Both the position numbers and the translations under genes were made by a program. This document shows positions 7,794 through 16,064 of a stretch of 28,916 bases of DNA, piece by piece. This DNA is from Bacteroidales bacterium (lineage in GTDB: Bacteria > Bacteroidota > Bacteroidia > Bacteroidales > Muribaculaceae). A model generated the notes under the pieces. The model had not been told where the DNA came from and did no database searches. It was given only the letters and a program-made list of their open reading frames with translations. Each line of letters begins with the position of its first letter. Position 1 is the stretch's first letter. The stretch lies in assembly GCA_019416425.1 (NCBI GenBank), contig DXXK01000051.1, positions 1 through 28,916 of the forward strand, in the 5' to 3' direction.

Positions 7794-8094
7794 ATGGAAG
7801 AATCCGGAGATAAGACGATTGGCAACAGCGATAATGCATCCCTGATGCCAATTGAAATTCTAATTCATGTAATTTCGCGGTCAACAAGTCATGATTGACA
7901 GCGATTTGGCTCGCTTATATGGTGTAGAAACGAAATATTTGAAAAGAGCGGTCAAGGCAAACATCAAGAGATTTCCATCTGACTTTATGTTTGAACTGGA
8001 ACCGACAGAGTTCGATAATTTACAGAGTTCGATAATTTGAGGTGCAAAAATTGCACCTCAAACCTTAAGCCTCAGCGCGGTGGTACAAGATATA
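7794..8094 (+). pseudogene. ORF6N-domain gene remnant (frameshifted and truncated)
   Basis: Three frame segments together give an ORF6N domain, the DNA-binding domain of phage and accessory-element anti-repressor-like proteins. Frame 1 from 7794 encodes MEESGDK... to PIEILIHVI. After an apparent extra T, frame 2 continues RGQQVMIDSDLARLYGVETK and YLKRAVKANIKRFPSDFMFE to EFDNL. A 17-bp tandem duplication (near 8006-8039) then shifts the frame and creates a stop. Past it the original frame resumes as RCKNCTSNLKPQRGGTRY and then loses homology. Intact family members continue with a further conserved block and a C-terminal coiled coil (family knowledge). The gene is dead by at least three lesions. 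It lies beyond the 3' end of tRNA-Ser, consistent with residue of an integrated element. Confidence 0.75.
8006..8039 (+). repeat. 17-bp tandem duplication in the ORF6N remnant
   Basis: ACAGAGTTCGATAATTT occurs twice in direct succession, immediately before GAGGTGC. Removing one copy restores the reading frame (EFDNL-RCKNC). This is the usual mark of a replication-slippage event. The coordinates are read by eye and could shift by a base. Confidence 0.75.
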
Positions 8095-8123
8095 GGCCAA
8101 TTTGTACGAAATTTTGTATGTAT

Positions 8124-8165
8124 ATAAAATCAAAACCGCCGCAAGTTGTTGACTTGCAGTGGTTT
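8124..8165 (-). terminator. Terminator downstream of tRNA-Ser
   Basis: Read on the minus strand, an imperfect stem (arms 8153-8165 and 8133-8145, two mismatched positions) is followed by TTTTGATTTT. It lies 16 nt past the tRNA 3' end, as expected for a single-tRNA transcript. Confidence 0.65.
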
Positions 8166-8180
8166 CGCTTGGTAGTTTAG

Positions 8181-8267
8181 CGGAGAGGACGAGATTCGAA
8201 CTCGTGGTAGGATTGCTCCTACGTCAGTTTAGCAAACTGGTGGTTTCAGCCACTCACCCACCTCTCC
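8181..8267 (-). tRNA. tRNA-Ser (anticodon GCT)
   Basis: On the minus strand the acceptor arms GGAGAGG and CCTCTCC pair over 7 bp with discriminator G. The anticodon loop is TTGCTAA (GCT, reading AGC/AGU). A long class II variable arm (GTAGGA-GCAA-TCCTAC) identifies serine. The T arm is ACGAG-TTCGAAT-CTCGT. The first anticodon-stem pair is a C-A mismatch. No CCA is encoded. The total is 87 nt. Confidence 0.96.
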
Positions 8268-8293
8268 TGAAGTATGTCGGGGCTTTCGAGTTG

Positions 8294-8324
8294 CAAAATT
8301 ATAAATATTTCTTGACTTTACCAA
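8294..8324 (-). promoter_or_regulatory. Promoter of tRNA-Ser
   Basis: On the minus strand TTG (8324-8322) and TAATTTTG (8301-8294) are separated by 20 nt, an exact Bacteroidetes -33/-7 match. It lies about 27 nt upstream of the mature tRNA 5' end. Confidence 0.8.
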
Positions 8325-8397
8325 ATATGTGGGGACGTTTTTGCCGATTTATTTCAATTTATGACTAAAACATAACGTATTTTTACATTTTTCCAAT

Positions 8398-8663
8398 GTG
8401 TGGTGGCGCGCCAAGACGCAAAGGGCTCCGCATCGTTCTCAATAAAGCTGCAATGGATGATGGGCTTTCCAGCCTGCGCCAAGCTCGCGATGGGTTATGG
8501 ATAACCTCGGACGCGGAGATCGCCAAGCCATCCGGATGGCTTGGCGTACTTGGCGTCGGGAATATAGATTCCATCGCGTTCTTGGCGGGAGCGGCTACAC
8601 CTGGATGGCCGAGTTGACGACACATCATCCGACAACCCCTTTGCGGCTTTGCGCGCCCCACAC
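8398..8663. repeat. 266-bp imperfect palindromic element (MITE-like)
   Basis: The whole segment is one large imperfect inverted repeat centred at 8533/8534. The centre (8521-8546) is a perfect 26-bp palindrome with arms CGCCAAGCCATCC and its complement. The outer ends match over about 28 positions: GTGTGGTGGCGCGC and GACGCAAAGGG on the left against the complement of CCCTTTGCGG and GCGCGCCCCACAC on the right. Intermediate blocks such as CCATCGCG..CTTGGCG also pair between the arms. Pairing stops just outside 8398 and 8663. Short ORFs across it are by-products. It may be a non-autonomous transposable element or a structured RNA. No target-site duplication was found. Confidence 0.7.
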
Positions 8664-8796
8664 GAGTAAGCCGGACGACTGTTCTAAAATTCCTCTGTTC
8701 ACCTCTTTCTGCTCATACTTTAACATTAGTGAACATTATGCAGGGATTTTTTTGTTATAATTCCAAAGTTATGGTACCGTATTGAGGCGTGCCGCC

Positions 8797-8817
8797 GGAC
8801 GCACGAGCCGTGCATCC
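8797..8817. repeat. REP-like hairpin
   Basis: GGACGCACG-AGC-CGTGCATCC forms a 9-bp stem with one mismatch, followed by CTACAGGGACG. This has the look of dispersed extragenic palindromes with the GACGCACG..CGTGCGTCC core seen in gut Bacteroidales. Translating it gives the familiar spurious peptide DARAVHPYRD. It sits in the leader of the efflux operon and argues against the longer ORF start at 8789. Confidence 0.55.
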
Positions 8818-8845
8818 CTACAGGGACGAATTATCGGTATCGACT

Positions 8846-10336
8846 ATGAAAACACATCGGGGTATGAAAGGAATAATGACAGTCCTGGCGGCTGCGTGCT
8901 GTCTGGCAACAGTAACATTCGCGACCACACCGGAGGTTCAAGTGACACAGATACCTCCCGTGCCGGAGACCCCAGCCTACGCGGGGTCTCCGGGGGCGAA
9001 AGTCCCCTCAATATACGACACTGTGCCGCCTGCGTGGAGCTACGTCCCGCAGATGGCCACAGTGGCGCCTGCCGACGACCAGTGGTGGAGCGTCTTCGGC
9101 GACGAGCGCCTGGTGAGCCTGATCCGCATGGCCGGCGAGAACTCGCTGAACCTACGCATGACCCTGCACCGCATCGAGATGGCCCGTAACGTCTGGAAGG
9201 CCGCTCAGGCCGGATGGTATCCCACACTGGGTCTCTCCGCCGGATGGACCAAGAACCGAACCTCGGGCGACATGATGGGATTAGGACATCCCGCAACCAC
9301 ATCATACTTCAACCTCGGACTGAATTTCAACTGGGAGATCGATATCTTCGGCCGTATCGCGTCGCAAGTCAAGGAAGGCAAGGCAGCCTACAACGCCAGC
9401 CGCGCCGAATACGACGCCACCATGATATCCCTCGCGGCCAACATAGCCACAGCCTACACCAACCTGCTGCTGGCACAGGCCCAGATACGCCTGGCCGACG
9501 AACAGATCAAGACCCAGACCAAGATACACGACATCACCACGGCACGCCATGAATGCGGTCTGGCCTCCAAACTCGACGTGACGCAGTCGCTGTCCGTGCT
9601 GTACTCCACACAGGCCAGCCTGCCGTCGCTCAAGGCCCAGGAATCCGCCGCCCTCAACTCCCTGGCGATGCTGGTGGGATGCTACGCCGACCGTCTGCAG
9701 TATCTCCTGGAGCAGCCCGGCAAGATGCCCAATCCCTTCGTGATGACCGAGATCGGCGTACCCGCCGACCTGCTGCGCCGCCGCCCCGACATCATCCAGG
9801 CCGAATACCAGGTGGCACAGTACGCTGCCGCCCTCGGCGTGGCCAAGAAGGACTTCCTGCCCACACTGTCGCTGACCGGCAGCGTCGGAACTTCGGCACA
9901 CCGCGTCAAGGACCTGTTCACCAAGGACAGCTTCACCTACACCATCGCCCCACAACTGACCTGGACCATCTTCGAGGGACTGGCCCGCAAATACCGCGTT
10001 GCCGAGGCCAAGGAACAGGTGATGAGCAGCATCGACAACTACAACCTGACGGTGATGAACGCCGTGACCGAGACCAACGACGCGCTGCAAGCCTACCGCT
10101 ACGCGCTGGAGCGCATCGGCCTCATACAGAAGGTCTGCGACCAGAGCCATGAATCGCTTGAGCTCTCGCTGGACCGTTACAAGCGTGGACTGGCGCCCTT
10201 CACCGACGTGATGAACTCGCTGATCAGCCTGCTGCAGTACGAAAACTCCCTTCTCGAATCCAAAGCCACGGCACTGTCCGACGCCATCCGCATATACCAA
10301 TGCGTCGCCGGTAATCCCGTGGGCACCACCCGATAA
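8846..10336 (+). CDS. TolC-family outer-membrane factor of an RND efflux system
   Basis: The 496-residue product (from MKTHRGMKGIMTVLAAACCL) has a signal peptide ending around ATVTFA. A Pro-rich linker leads to DDQWWSVFGDERLVSLIRMA, the typical start of NodT/OprM-like factors. Two homologous helix-strand repeats follow. The first has GWYPTLGLSAGWT and WEIDIFGRI. The second has LLRRRPDIIQAEYQVAQYAA, LPTLSLTGSVG and LTWTIFEG. It forms the trimeric outer-membrane duct that receives substrate from the adaptor and pump. I start at 8846 because the upstream in-frame extension (8789) is REP-like hairpin sequence. It is first in the operon, 11 nt before the adaptor gene. No regulator is adjacent. Confidence 0.9.
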   Translation: MKTHRGMKGIMTVLAAACCLATVTFATTPEVQVTQIPPVPETPAYAGSPGAKVPSIYDTVPPAWSYVPQMATVAPADDQWWSVFGDERLVSLIRMAGENSLNLRMTLHRIEMARNVWKAAQAGWYPTLGLSAGWTKNRTSGDMMGLGHPATTSYFNLGLNFNWEIDIFGRIASQVKEGKAAYNASRAEYDATMISLAANIATAYTNLLLAQAQIRLADEQIKTQTKIHDITTARHECGLASKLDVTQSLSVLYSTQASLPSLKAQESAALNSLAMLVGCYADRLQYLLEQPGKMPNPFVMTEIGVPADLLRRRPDIIQAEYQVAQYAAALGVAKKDFLPTLSLTGSVGTSAHRVKDLFTKDSFTYTIAPQLTWTIFEGLARKYRVAEAKEQVMSSIDNYNLTVMNAVTETNDALQAYRYALERIGLIQKVCDQSHESLELSLDRYKRGLAPFTDVMNSLISLLQYENSLLESKATALSDAIRIYQCVAGNPVGTTR

Positions 10337-10347
10337 AGACCACAGCC

Positions 10348-11484
10348 ATGCATACACGTACAACCATATCGATAATCGCCGCCGCGACGCTGATGCTGTC
10401 CGGCACCGCGTCGTGCCACAAGAACAAGAAAGAGGCCCAGCCCATTCCCCAGGTCACCGTGGCCGTTCCCACTGTGGACTCCGTGGTGCTCCACAAGACC
10501 TACCCAGGCTATATCCGCGCCGTCAACAGCGCGGATGTCGTGGCTCTGGTGGACGGCAGAATCCTGTCCGTCAACTACAAGGAGGGTAGTTACGTACCGA
10601 AAGGTGCAGTCCTGTTCACCATCGAATCCACCAAATACCGTGATGCCGTCAATCAGGCGGCATCCTCGCTGGCCACGGCCCGGGCACAGTATGAATACTC
10701 ATCCAAGCAGTATGCCGCCATGAAGAAGGCCATCGAGGCCGACGCTGTGTCGGAAATGGAGCTGCTGCAGGCCAAGAGCCAGATGGACGAGGCACAGGCA
10801 GCGATACGCAGTTCGGAAGCCGCGCTCCAGACGGCCCGTACCAACCTGGGATACTGCTCAGTCACGGCTCCCGTGTCCGGACATATCACGGCGCCGCTCC
10901 TGACCGCCGGAAACTATGTGTCCGGCTCAATGTCGCCAGTAAAGCTGGCGTCAATCTACGATGACACGCAGATGAAGGCTGTCTTCGACATCGAGGAGTC
11001 GCAGTACCGACTAATGTCGGTCAACACCATGGAGGGACACGGACCCCTCTACACCGCCGTGCCGCTGATATTCACGCCTGAACTGCCAGTACAGTTCACC
11101 GCCGACCTCTACTATACGTCGCCGGCGGTCGACGCATCCACCGGTACGCTGACCCTGGAGGGAAAGATAGCCAACCGCGACAAGCTGCTGAAGGACGGCA
11201 TGTACGTGACGGTCAACCTGCCCTACGGCACCGAGCCGCACGCCATACTGATCCGCGACGCATCCATAGGCCGCGACCAGCGCGGCAGCTACGTCTACTG
11301 CGTCAACGACAGCAACAAGATTGTCTACACTCCCATCGAGCCGGGCGAGCTGTACCAGGACACGCTGCGCATAGTCAACAGCGGCCTGACGCCGAAGTCG
11401 CGCTACGTGACCCAGGCGCTCCTGACCGTGGTCAACGGCGAGGAGGTAAAGCCCATCGAGGCAACCAACGCATCCAAGAAGTAA
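10348..11484 (+). CDS. RND efflux periplasmic adaptor lipoprotein (membrane fusion protein)
   Basis: This is a 378-residue HlyD/AcrA-like adaptor. A signal peptide with a lipobox ending GTASC (residues about 19-23) anchors it to a membrane by lipid. The order is typical: first half-lipoyl (YPGYIRAVNSADVVALVDGR), coiled-coil hairpin (about 90-165, many Ala/Gln), second half-lipoyl (YCSVTAPVSGHITAPLLTAG). A beta-barrel domain with AVFDIEESQYRLM and a membrane-proximal domain complete it. It links the inner-membrane pump to the outer-membrane factor. It lies 11 nt after the outer-membrane factor gene and 21 nt before the pump gene, so all three are one transcript. Confidence 0.92.
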   Translation: MHTRTTISIIAAATLMLSGTASCHKNKKEAQPIPQVTVAVPTVDSVVLHKTYPGYIRAVNSADVVALVDGRILSVNYKEGSYVPKGAVLFTIESTKYRDAVNQAASSLATARAQYEYSSKQYAAMKKAIEADAVSEMELLQAKSQMDEAQAAIRSSEAALQTARTNLGYCSVTAPVSGHITAPLLTAGNYVSGSMSPVKLASIYDDTQMKAVFDIEESQYRLMSVNTMEGHGPLYTAVPLIFTPELPVQFTADLYYTSPAVDASTGTLTLEGKIANRDKLLKDGMYVTVNLPYGTEPHAILIRDASIGRDQRGSYVYCVNDSNKIVYTPIEPGELYQDTLRIVNSGLTPKSRYVTQALLTVVNGEEVKPIEATNASKK

Positions 11485-11505
11485 CCATTCAAAACCGCCC
11501 GAGCC

Positions 11506-14500
11506 ATGTTCAGTAATTTCTTCATAAAGCGACCGATCTTCGCGACGGTCATCGCCATTATCATGGTATTGGCGGGCTTGATATGCCTCAACACCCTGCC
11601 GGTATCGCAATATCCCGACATCACTCCCCCCACCGTGATGGTGATTGCTAACTACCCCGGGGCATCGGCCTCGACAGTGGCGCAGGCCATCGGCGTACCC
11701 GTCGAGCAGCAGGTCAACGGCGTGGAGGGAATGCTCTATATGTCGTCCACCAGCGGTGACGACGGCAGCTACATGCTGACCGTCACCTTCGCCAACGGAA
11801 CCGACGTGGACCAGGCAGCCATCGACATCCAGAACAAGGTGTCACAGGTCCAGGCACAGCTCCCTGAGGCCGTGATCCAGCAGGGACTCACCGTCAGCAA
11901 GCGCAGCAGCGACAACGTCCTGTTCATCACCCTGGAGAGCGACAATCCCAAGGAATACGACGCCTTGTATCTGACCAACTACGCGCAGCTGAACCTGATC
12001 GACCCGCTGTCGCGCGTCAAGGGTGTGGGCAACGTACAGGCGTTCGGTGCCGGCGAGTACTCCATGCGCGTATGGCTGGACCCGGAGATGATGCGCGCCC
12101 GCAATGTATCGCCCGACGATGTCCGTTCCGCCATATCAGCGCAGAACATGGAGGTGTCGGCCGGATCCGTAGGCGAGCCTCCCACCAAGACCAACGGCGA
12201 CTTCTCCTACACACTCTCCGTACAGGGACGTCTGTCCGATGTCTCGCAGTTCGAGGACATCGTGATCCGCACCGACAATACGGGCATACTCAGGCTCAAG
12301 GACATAGCCCGCGTGGAGTTAGGCAGCGACTCATACTCCACCGTAGTGCGCGTCAACGGCAAGGAGACCGCCATGATGGGAATCCAGCAGCTCCCCGGCG
12401 CCAACGCCCTGGACGTGGCCGACGGCTCGCTCAAGGAACTGGACCGACTGTCGCGCTATTTCCCCGACGGCGTCCACTACAGAGTGGTTATGAACTCCAC
12501 CGACTACGTGCATAAATCAATCGACGAACTGCTTGTCACGTTCCTGGAGACATCGCTGATCGTGATGATCGTGATCCTGATATTCCTGCAGAACTGGCGT
12601 GCGGTGATAATCCCCATGATCACCATTCCGGTGTCGCTGATCGCCACGTTCGCCGTGATGAAGATCATGGGCTTCACCATCAATACGCTGACCCTGTTCG
12701 GACTTGTGCTTGCTGTTGCCATTGTGGTGGACGACGCCATTGTGGTGGTGGAGGACTGCATGAGGGTTCTTGCCGAGGGGAAGCTGACACGCGTGCAGGC
12801 TGCCCAGCAGGCCATGAAGGAACTTACCGGTCCTGTAGTGGGGGAGGTGCTTGTGCTTCTGTCGGTGTTCATCCCTACGGCGTTCGTAAGCGGCATAACG
12901 GGGCAGCTCTACAAACAGTTCGCCCTGACCATAGCCATATCCACCGCCTTCTCGGGTTTCAACGCGCTGACGCTCACACCGGCTCTGTGCGCGTTGTTCC
13001 TGAAGCCGCCTACGGACTCAAAGTTCTTCATCTACCGCTGGTTCAACCGATTCTGGAACCGGGTGGAAGGTCTGTACTCCAGATGCATCGGCAGGATGCT
13101 GAAACATGACCGCATAGCCATGATCACCTACCTGGCACTTGTGGCGGTGGCGTTCTGGGGCTTCCTGAAATGGCCCGCCAGCTATCTTCCGCAGGAAGAC
13201 ATGGGACACTTCATGACCAGCATCCAGCTGCCTCCGGGAGCCTCGCTGGAACGCACTGAGAAGGTCGTTAACGCCATGCAGGACGAGATACTGAAGGAAG
13301 TGCCGCAGATAGAATACCTCGTTGCCATGTCGGGACAGTCGTTCTTCGGCGGTTCCGGCACCAACACCGGCGCGTTCATAATCCAGCTGAAGCCCTGGAA
13401 CGAGCGCAAGGGAAAGGAGGGCAATATCGACAACATAATCACCAAGGTAAACTCCATCACATCCAGATATCAGGAAGCTGTGTCGTTCTCCATCAATCCT
13501 CCGGCCATCCCGGGCCTGGGCATGTCGTCGGGACTGGAGATGCAGCTGCTGGACATCTCCAACCAAGGTACAACCCAGCTGGAGCAGGCGCTCCGCAGCG
13601 TGGAGGACGCAGCAAGAAAAGACCCACGCATAGCGTCGGTCAATACCACATTCCAAGGCGGAACGCCTCAATACAAGCTTGACTTCGACCGCGACCGCGC
13701 CGAACTGATGGGCATATCGCTCAACTCCATCTACAGTGCCCTGTCGGCCTACATGGGCCAGAGTTACGTCAATGACTTCAACGAGTTCGGCCGCAGCTTC
13801 CAGGTCATCATGAAGAGCCAGGGAGGCGCCCGCAGCAACGTCGACGACGTGCTGAAGCTAAGCGTCCGCAACGCGCAGGGACAGATGGTTCCGTTCTCAT
13901 CATTCACCACCATCGAGCCCATCATGGGACTGTCCTCCGTAAGCCGCTACAACATGTACACCACGGCGGGACTCACGGCCACGCCCGCGCAGGGCGTCAG
14001 CTCGTCGGAAGGCATCAAGGCCATGGAGGAAATAGTGGACAACACATTGGGCAAGAACTACAGCTATGCATGGACCGGCGAGGCATATCAGGAGACCCAG
14101 TCAGGCACCACAGTCAGCATCGTCTTCATCTTCGCCATCATCATGACGTTGCTGGTACTGGCCGCGCAGTACGAGAGCTGGAGCGACCCGATCGCCGTGA
14201 TCCTCTCCATGCCCGTGGCCGTGCTGGGAACCGTATTAGGATGCGTCTGCATGAGCCAGAGCATCAGCATCTACACGCAGATCGGCCTGATTCTGCTGCT
14301 CGGCATGTCGGCCAAGAACGCCATCCTGATCGTGGAGTTCGCCATGGACTACCACAAGCAGGGAGCGCCGATACTGCAGGCCGCTCAGGAAGCGGGTCAG
14401 GTCCGTTTCCGCCCCATCATGATGACTGCGCTGGCATTCATCTTCGGCGTGTTGCCCATGATGTTCGCAACGGGACCGGGTGCCGGAAGCCGCAGGGCGC

Positions 14501-14643
14501 TGGGTACGGCAATCGTGTTCGGCATGGCCATGAACGCCTTCATCGGCACGCTGTTCGTACCGAATTTCTGGGCGTTCATGCAGGGTATCAGTGAGAAAAT
14601 CAGCGGTAGACCTGGGCGAAGAAAGGATTCCGCTCCGCAATAG
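11506..14643 (+). CDS. RND multidrug efflux pump, AcrB/HAE1 type
   Basis: This 1045-residue inner-membrane proton/drug antiporter has the usual HAE1 length. It begins MFSNFFIKRPIFATVIAIIM, with the periplasmic porter domain starting VSQYPDITPP. The proton-relay acids in TM4 are present (VAIVVDDAIVVVED, Asp409/Asp410). The TM10 lysine is also present (MSAKNAILIVEFAMD, Lys937). The porter motif GATIV-like segments and the second repeat (about residues 560-870) are complete, so the pump looks functional. Substrates cannot be read from sequence; hydrophobic drugs, bile acids or detergents are typical. Its 3' end overlaps the convergent epimerase gene by 44 bp. Confidence 0.93.
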   Translation: MFSNFFIKRPIFATVIAIIMVLAGLICLNTLPVSQYPDITPPTVMVIANYPGASASTVAQAIGVPVEQQVNGVEGMLYMSSTSGDDGSYMLTVTFANGTDVDQAAIDIQNKVSQVQAQLPEAVIQQGLTVSKRSSDNVLFITLESDNPKEYDALYLTNYAQLNLIDPLSRVKGVGNVQAFGAGEYSMRVWLDPEMMRARNVSPDDVRSAISAQNMEVSAGSVGEPPTKTNGDFSYTLSVQGRLSDVSQFEDIVIRTDNTGILRLKDIARVELGSDSYSTVVRVNGKETAMMGIQQLPGANALDVADGSLKELDRLSRYFPDGVHYRVVMNSTDYVHKSIDELLVTFLETSLIVMIVILIFLQNWRAVIIPMITIPVSLIATFAVMKIMGFTINTLTLFGLVLAVAIVVDDAIVVVEDCMRVLAEGKLTRVQAAQQAMKELTGPVVGEVLVLLSVFIPTAFVSGITGQLYKQFALTIAISTAFSGFNALTLTPALCALFLKPPTDSKFFIYRWFNRFWNRVEGLYSRCIGRMLKHDRIAMITYLALVAVAFWGFLKWPASYLPQEDMGHFMTSIQLPPGASLERTEKVVNAMQDEILKEVPQIEYLVAMSGQSFFGGSGTNTGAFIIQLKPWNERKGKEGNIDNIITKVNSITSRYQEAVSFSINPPAIPGLGMSSGLEMQLLDISNQGTTQLEQALRSVEDAARKDPRIASVNTTFQGGTPQYKLDFDRDRAELMGISLNSIYSALSAYMGQSYVNDFNEFGRSFQVIMKSQGGARSNVDDVLKLSVRNAQGQMVPFSSFTTIEPIMGLSSVSRYNMYTTAGLTATPAQGVSSSEGIKAMEEIVDNTLGKNYSYAWTGEAYQETQSGTTVSIVFIFAIIMTLLVLAAQYESWSDPIAVILSMPVAVLGTVLGCVCMSQSISIYTQIGLILLLGMSAKNAILIVEFAMDYHKQGAPILQAAQEAGQVRFRPIMMTALAFIFGVLPMMFATGPGAGSRRALGTAIVFGMAMNAFIGTLFVPNFWAFMQGISEKISGRPGRRKDSAPQ

Positions 14644-16036
14644 AATCCAGGTCAGCCTCCGAAGTGAAGCATTCGGGACACCAATGTCCGCCAAGCAGTA
14701 CCAGACGCGGGGTCGCCATGAACCGGTGGCCGGCATGGCATTCCCACTCCACGGGAGTATCCAGGTCACCGGGCTTCATATCTGTGGCCATGCAACGGCC
14801 GCCACGGAACTCAGCGGCCGAACGGAGGTCGTCGATGTCTATTTCCGACTCGCGCTTGTTCTCGTCGTAGCCATGGTCCAGCAGGATAGCCTCCTCCGAT
14901 GGATGCGACAGGTCCATACCGTCCCAGTCGGGAATCCGCTCCCATGCCTCCTTGCCGCCGAAATAGGCGTCCATACGGGCCTTGTCGTTGTTCCTGATCC
15001 ATGACAGTGTTCCAAGCGGGGACTTTGTGGCGAGTTTCTTCATGAACGGCTTGATGAGCCATGCAGGCGCGAAACGCGCCAGCGAGAAGTACCAGGGCAA
15101 CTCCGATTTGAACATCCGGAAATAGGTCTCGGCATCCGGAATGGTACGGAAATGCAGGTAATGGTCCAGAAGGTCAGAGTCCTCGTACCACATGCCGTGG
15201 AAATTGCGAGTGGCGAACCAGCTGGAGCCAAATATCTCACGCGTCGGCGGACAGTTCATGGCGCGGAGTATCAGCTCCTCGAACTCGTAATTGCTAAGCC
15301 GGAAACCCCGGCCGCCGCCGATGTTGTAGAAATGTTTCCAGAACGAGTCGGGGAGGTCGGTCAGCACCAGATTGCACAGCAGGTTGCCGGAATCCTCGGC
15401 CGATACCCACTCCAGCACTCCGCGTACGGGTACATGGAAGGTTATGGGTTCCGAAGCGCTGTTGATGATTTCAGGGGAAAGTATGCCTGTCTGCCGCAGC
15501 GACACCCACCATGGAATGCCGGACTCAACCATAATACGCTCGGCACCGATCTTGGTCTCACCGTAAACATCGAATTTCGAAGCCCATACCGGATCGCCTG
15601 CGCGTCCCCAATGGTGAGGCTGGCTACGGTTGCCCAGCTGCGCCACACTTCCGATATATACCACCCTGACACCCTGGCCGCCGTCGGGACGGCCCTTGAC
15701 GGCATCAACGATGTTCTGCATGGCGCCGAGATTGACACGGCGCGTGGCCTCGGGAAAACGGTCGGCGTAGGGAGACACCATGCCCCCCACATGCAGCACG
15801 TAGTCGGCATCGTTCACTCCACGTGCTATCGCCGAGGCGTCGCACAGATCGCCGTGGATCACCTTGATGCGTCCTTCCAGCTCAAGTCTGTCAATACGTT
15901 TACGGGCTTTGCCATGGCGCTTGCCGTCCCGGACCAGTACAGTCAGCTCGATGCGGTCGGGATGCGCCAGTATATAGTTCATCGCGGCGCCACCCATAGT
16001 TCCGGTGGCGCCAGTCAGAAATACTTTTTTCTTCAT
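14600..16036 (-). CDS. NAD(P)-dependent epimerase/dehydratase (extended SDR) with C-terminal zinc-ribbon-like tail
   Basis: The 478-residue protein starts MKKKVFLTGATGTMGGAAMN. It has a Rossmann fold with the dinucleotide-binding TGATGTMG (TGxxGxxG), the VLHVGG strand, an IGSVAQ serine, and the SDR pair DVYGETKIGAE (YxxxK). Substrate is unknown; extended SDRs act on nucleotide sugars, sterols or lipids. The C-terminus (about 14664-14752) adds a Cys/His cluster, WECHAGHRF and then GGHWCPECF, resembling treble-clef zinc fingers. That is unusual for an SDR. The ATG at 16036 was chosen because the Rossmann motif follows at once. It is last in the ychF operon, 28 nt after the ATP-grasp stop. Confidence 0.85.
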   Translation of the reverse strand: MKKKVFLTGATGTMGGAAMNYILAHPDRIELTVLVRDGKRHGKARKRIDRLELEGRIKVIHGDLCDASAIARGVNDADYVLHVGGMVSPYADRFPEATRRVNLGAMQNIVDAVKGRPDGGQGVRVVYIGSVAQLGNRSQPHHWGRAGDPVWASKFDVYGETKIGAERIMVESGIPWWVSLRQTGILSPEIINSASEPITFHVPVRGVLEWVSAEDSGNLLCNLVLTDLPDSFWKHFYNIGGGRGFRLSNYEFEELILRAMNCPPTREIFGSSWFATRNFHGMWYEDSDLLDHYLHFRTIPDAETYFRMFKSELPWYFSLARFAPAWLIKPFMKKLATKSPLGTLSWIRNNDKARMDAYFGGKEAWERIPDWDGMDLSHPSEEAILLDHGYDENKRESEIDIDDLRSAAEFRGGRCMATDMKPGDLDTPVEWECHAGHRFMATPRLVLLGGHWCPECFTSEADLDSIAERNPFFAQVYR

Positions 16037-16064
16037 CTGTAAATTAAAAAATTTACGGAGTGCA

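Noticed and set aside
8383..8661. 92-residue minus-strand ORF and a plus-strand ORF (8396-8617) over the palindromic element
   Set aside because: Both frames span a large inverted repeat, have no recognisable domain, and are explained by the symmetric GC-rich sequence.
8764..8771. Minus-strand TAACTTTG box upstream of the efflux operon
   Set aside because: No TTG at a suitable distance and no gene downstream on that strand before the palindrome.
9302..10363. 353-residue ORF antisense to the outer-membrane factor gene
   Set aside because: It is a shadow of a GC-rich coding gene with strong family motifs on the plus strand; its own translation is low-complexity Gly/Val/Gln-rich.
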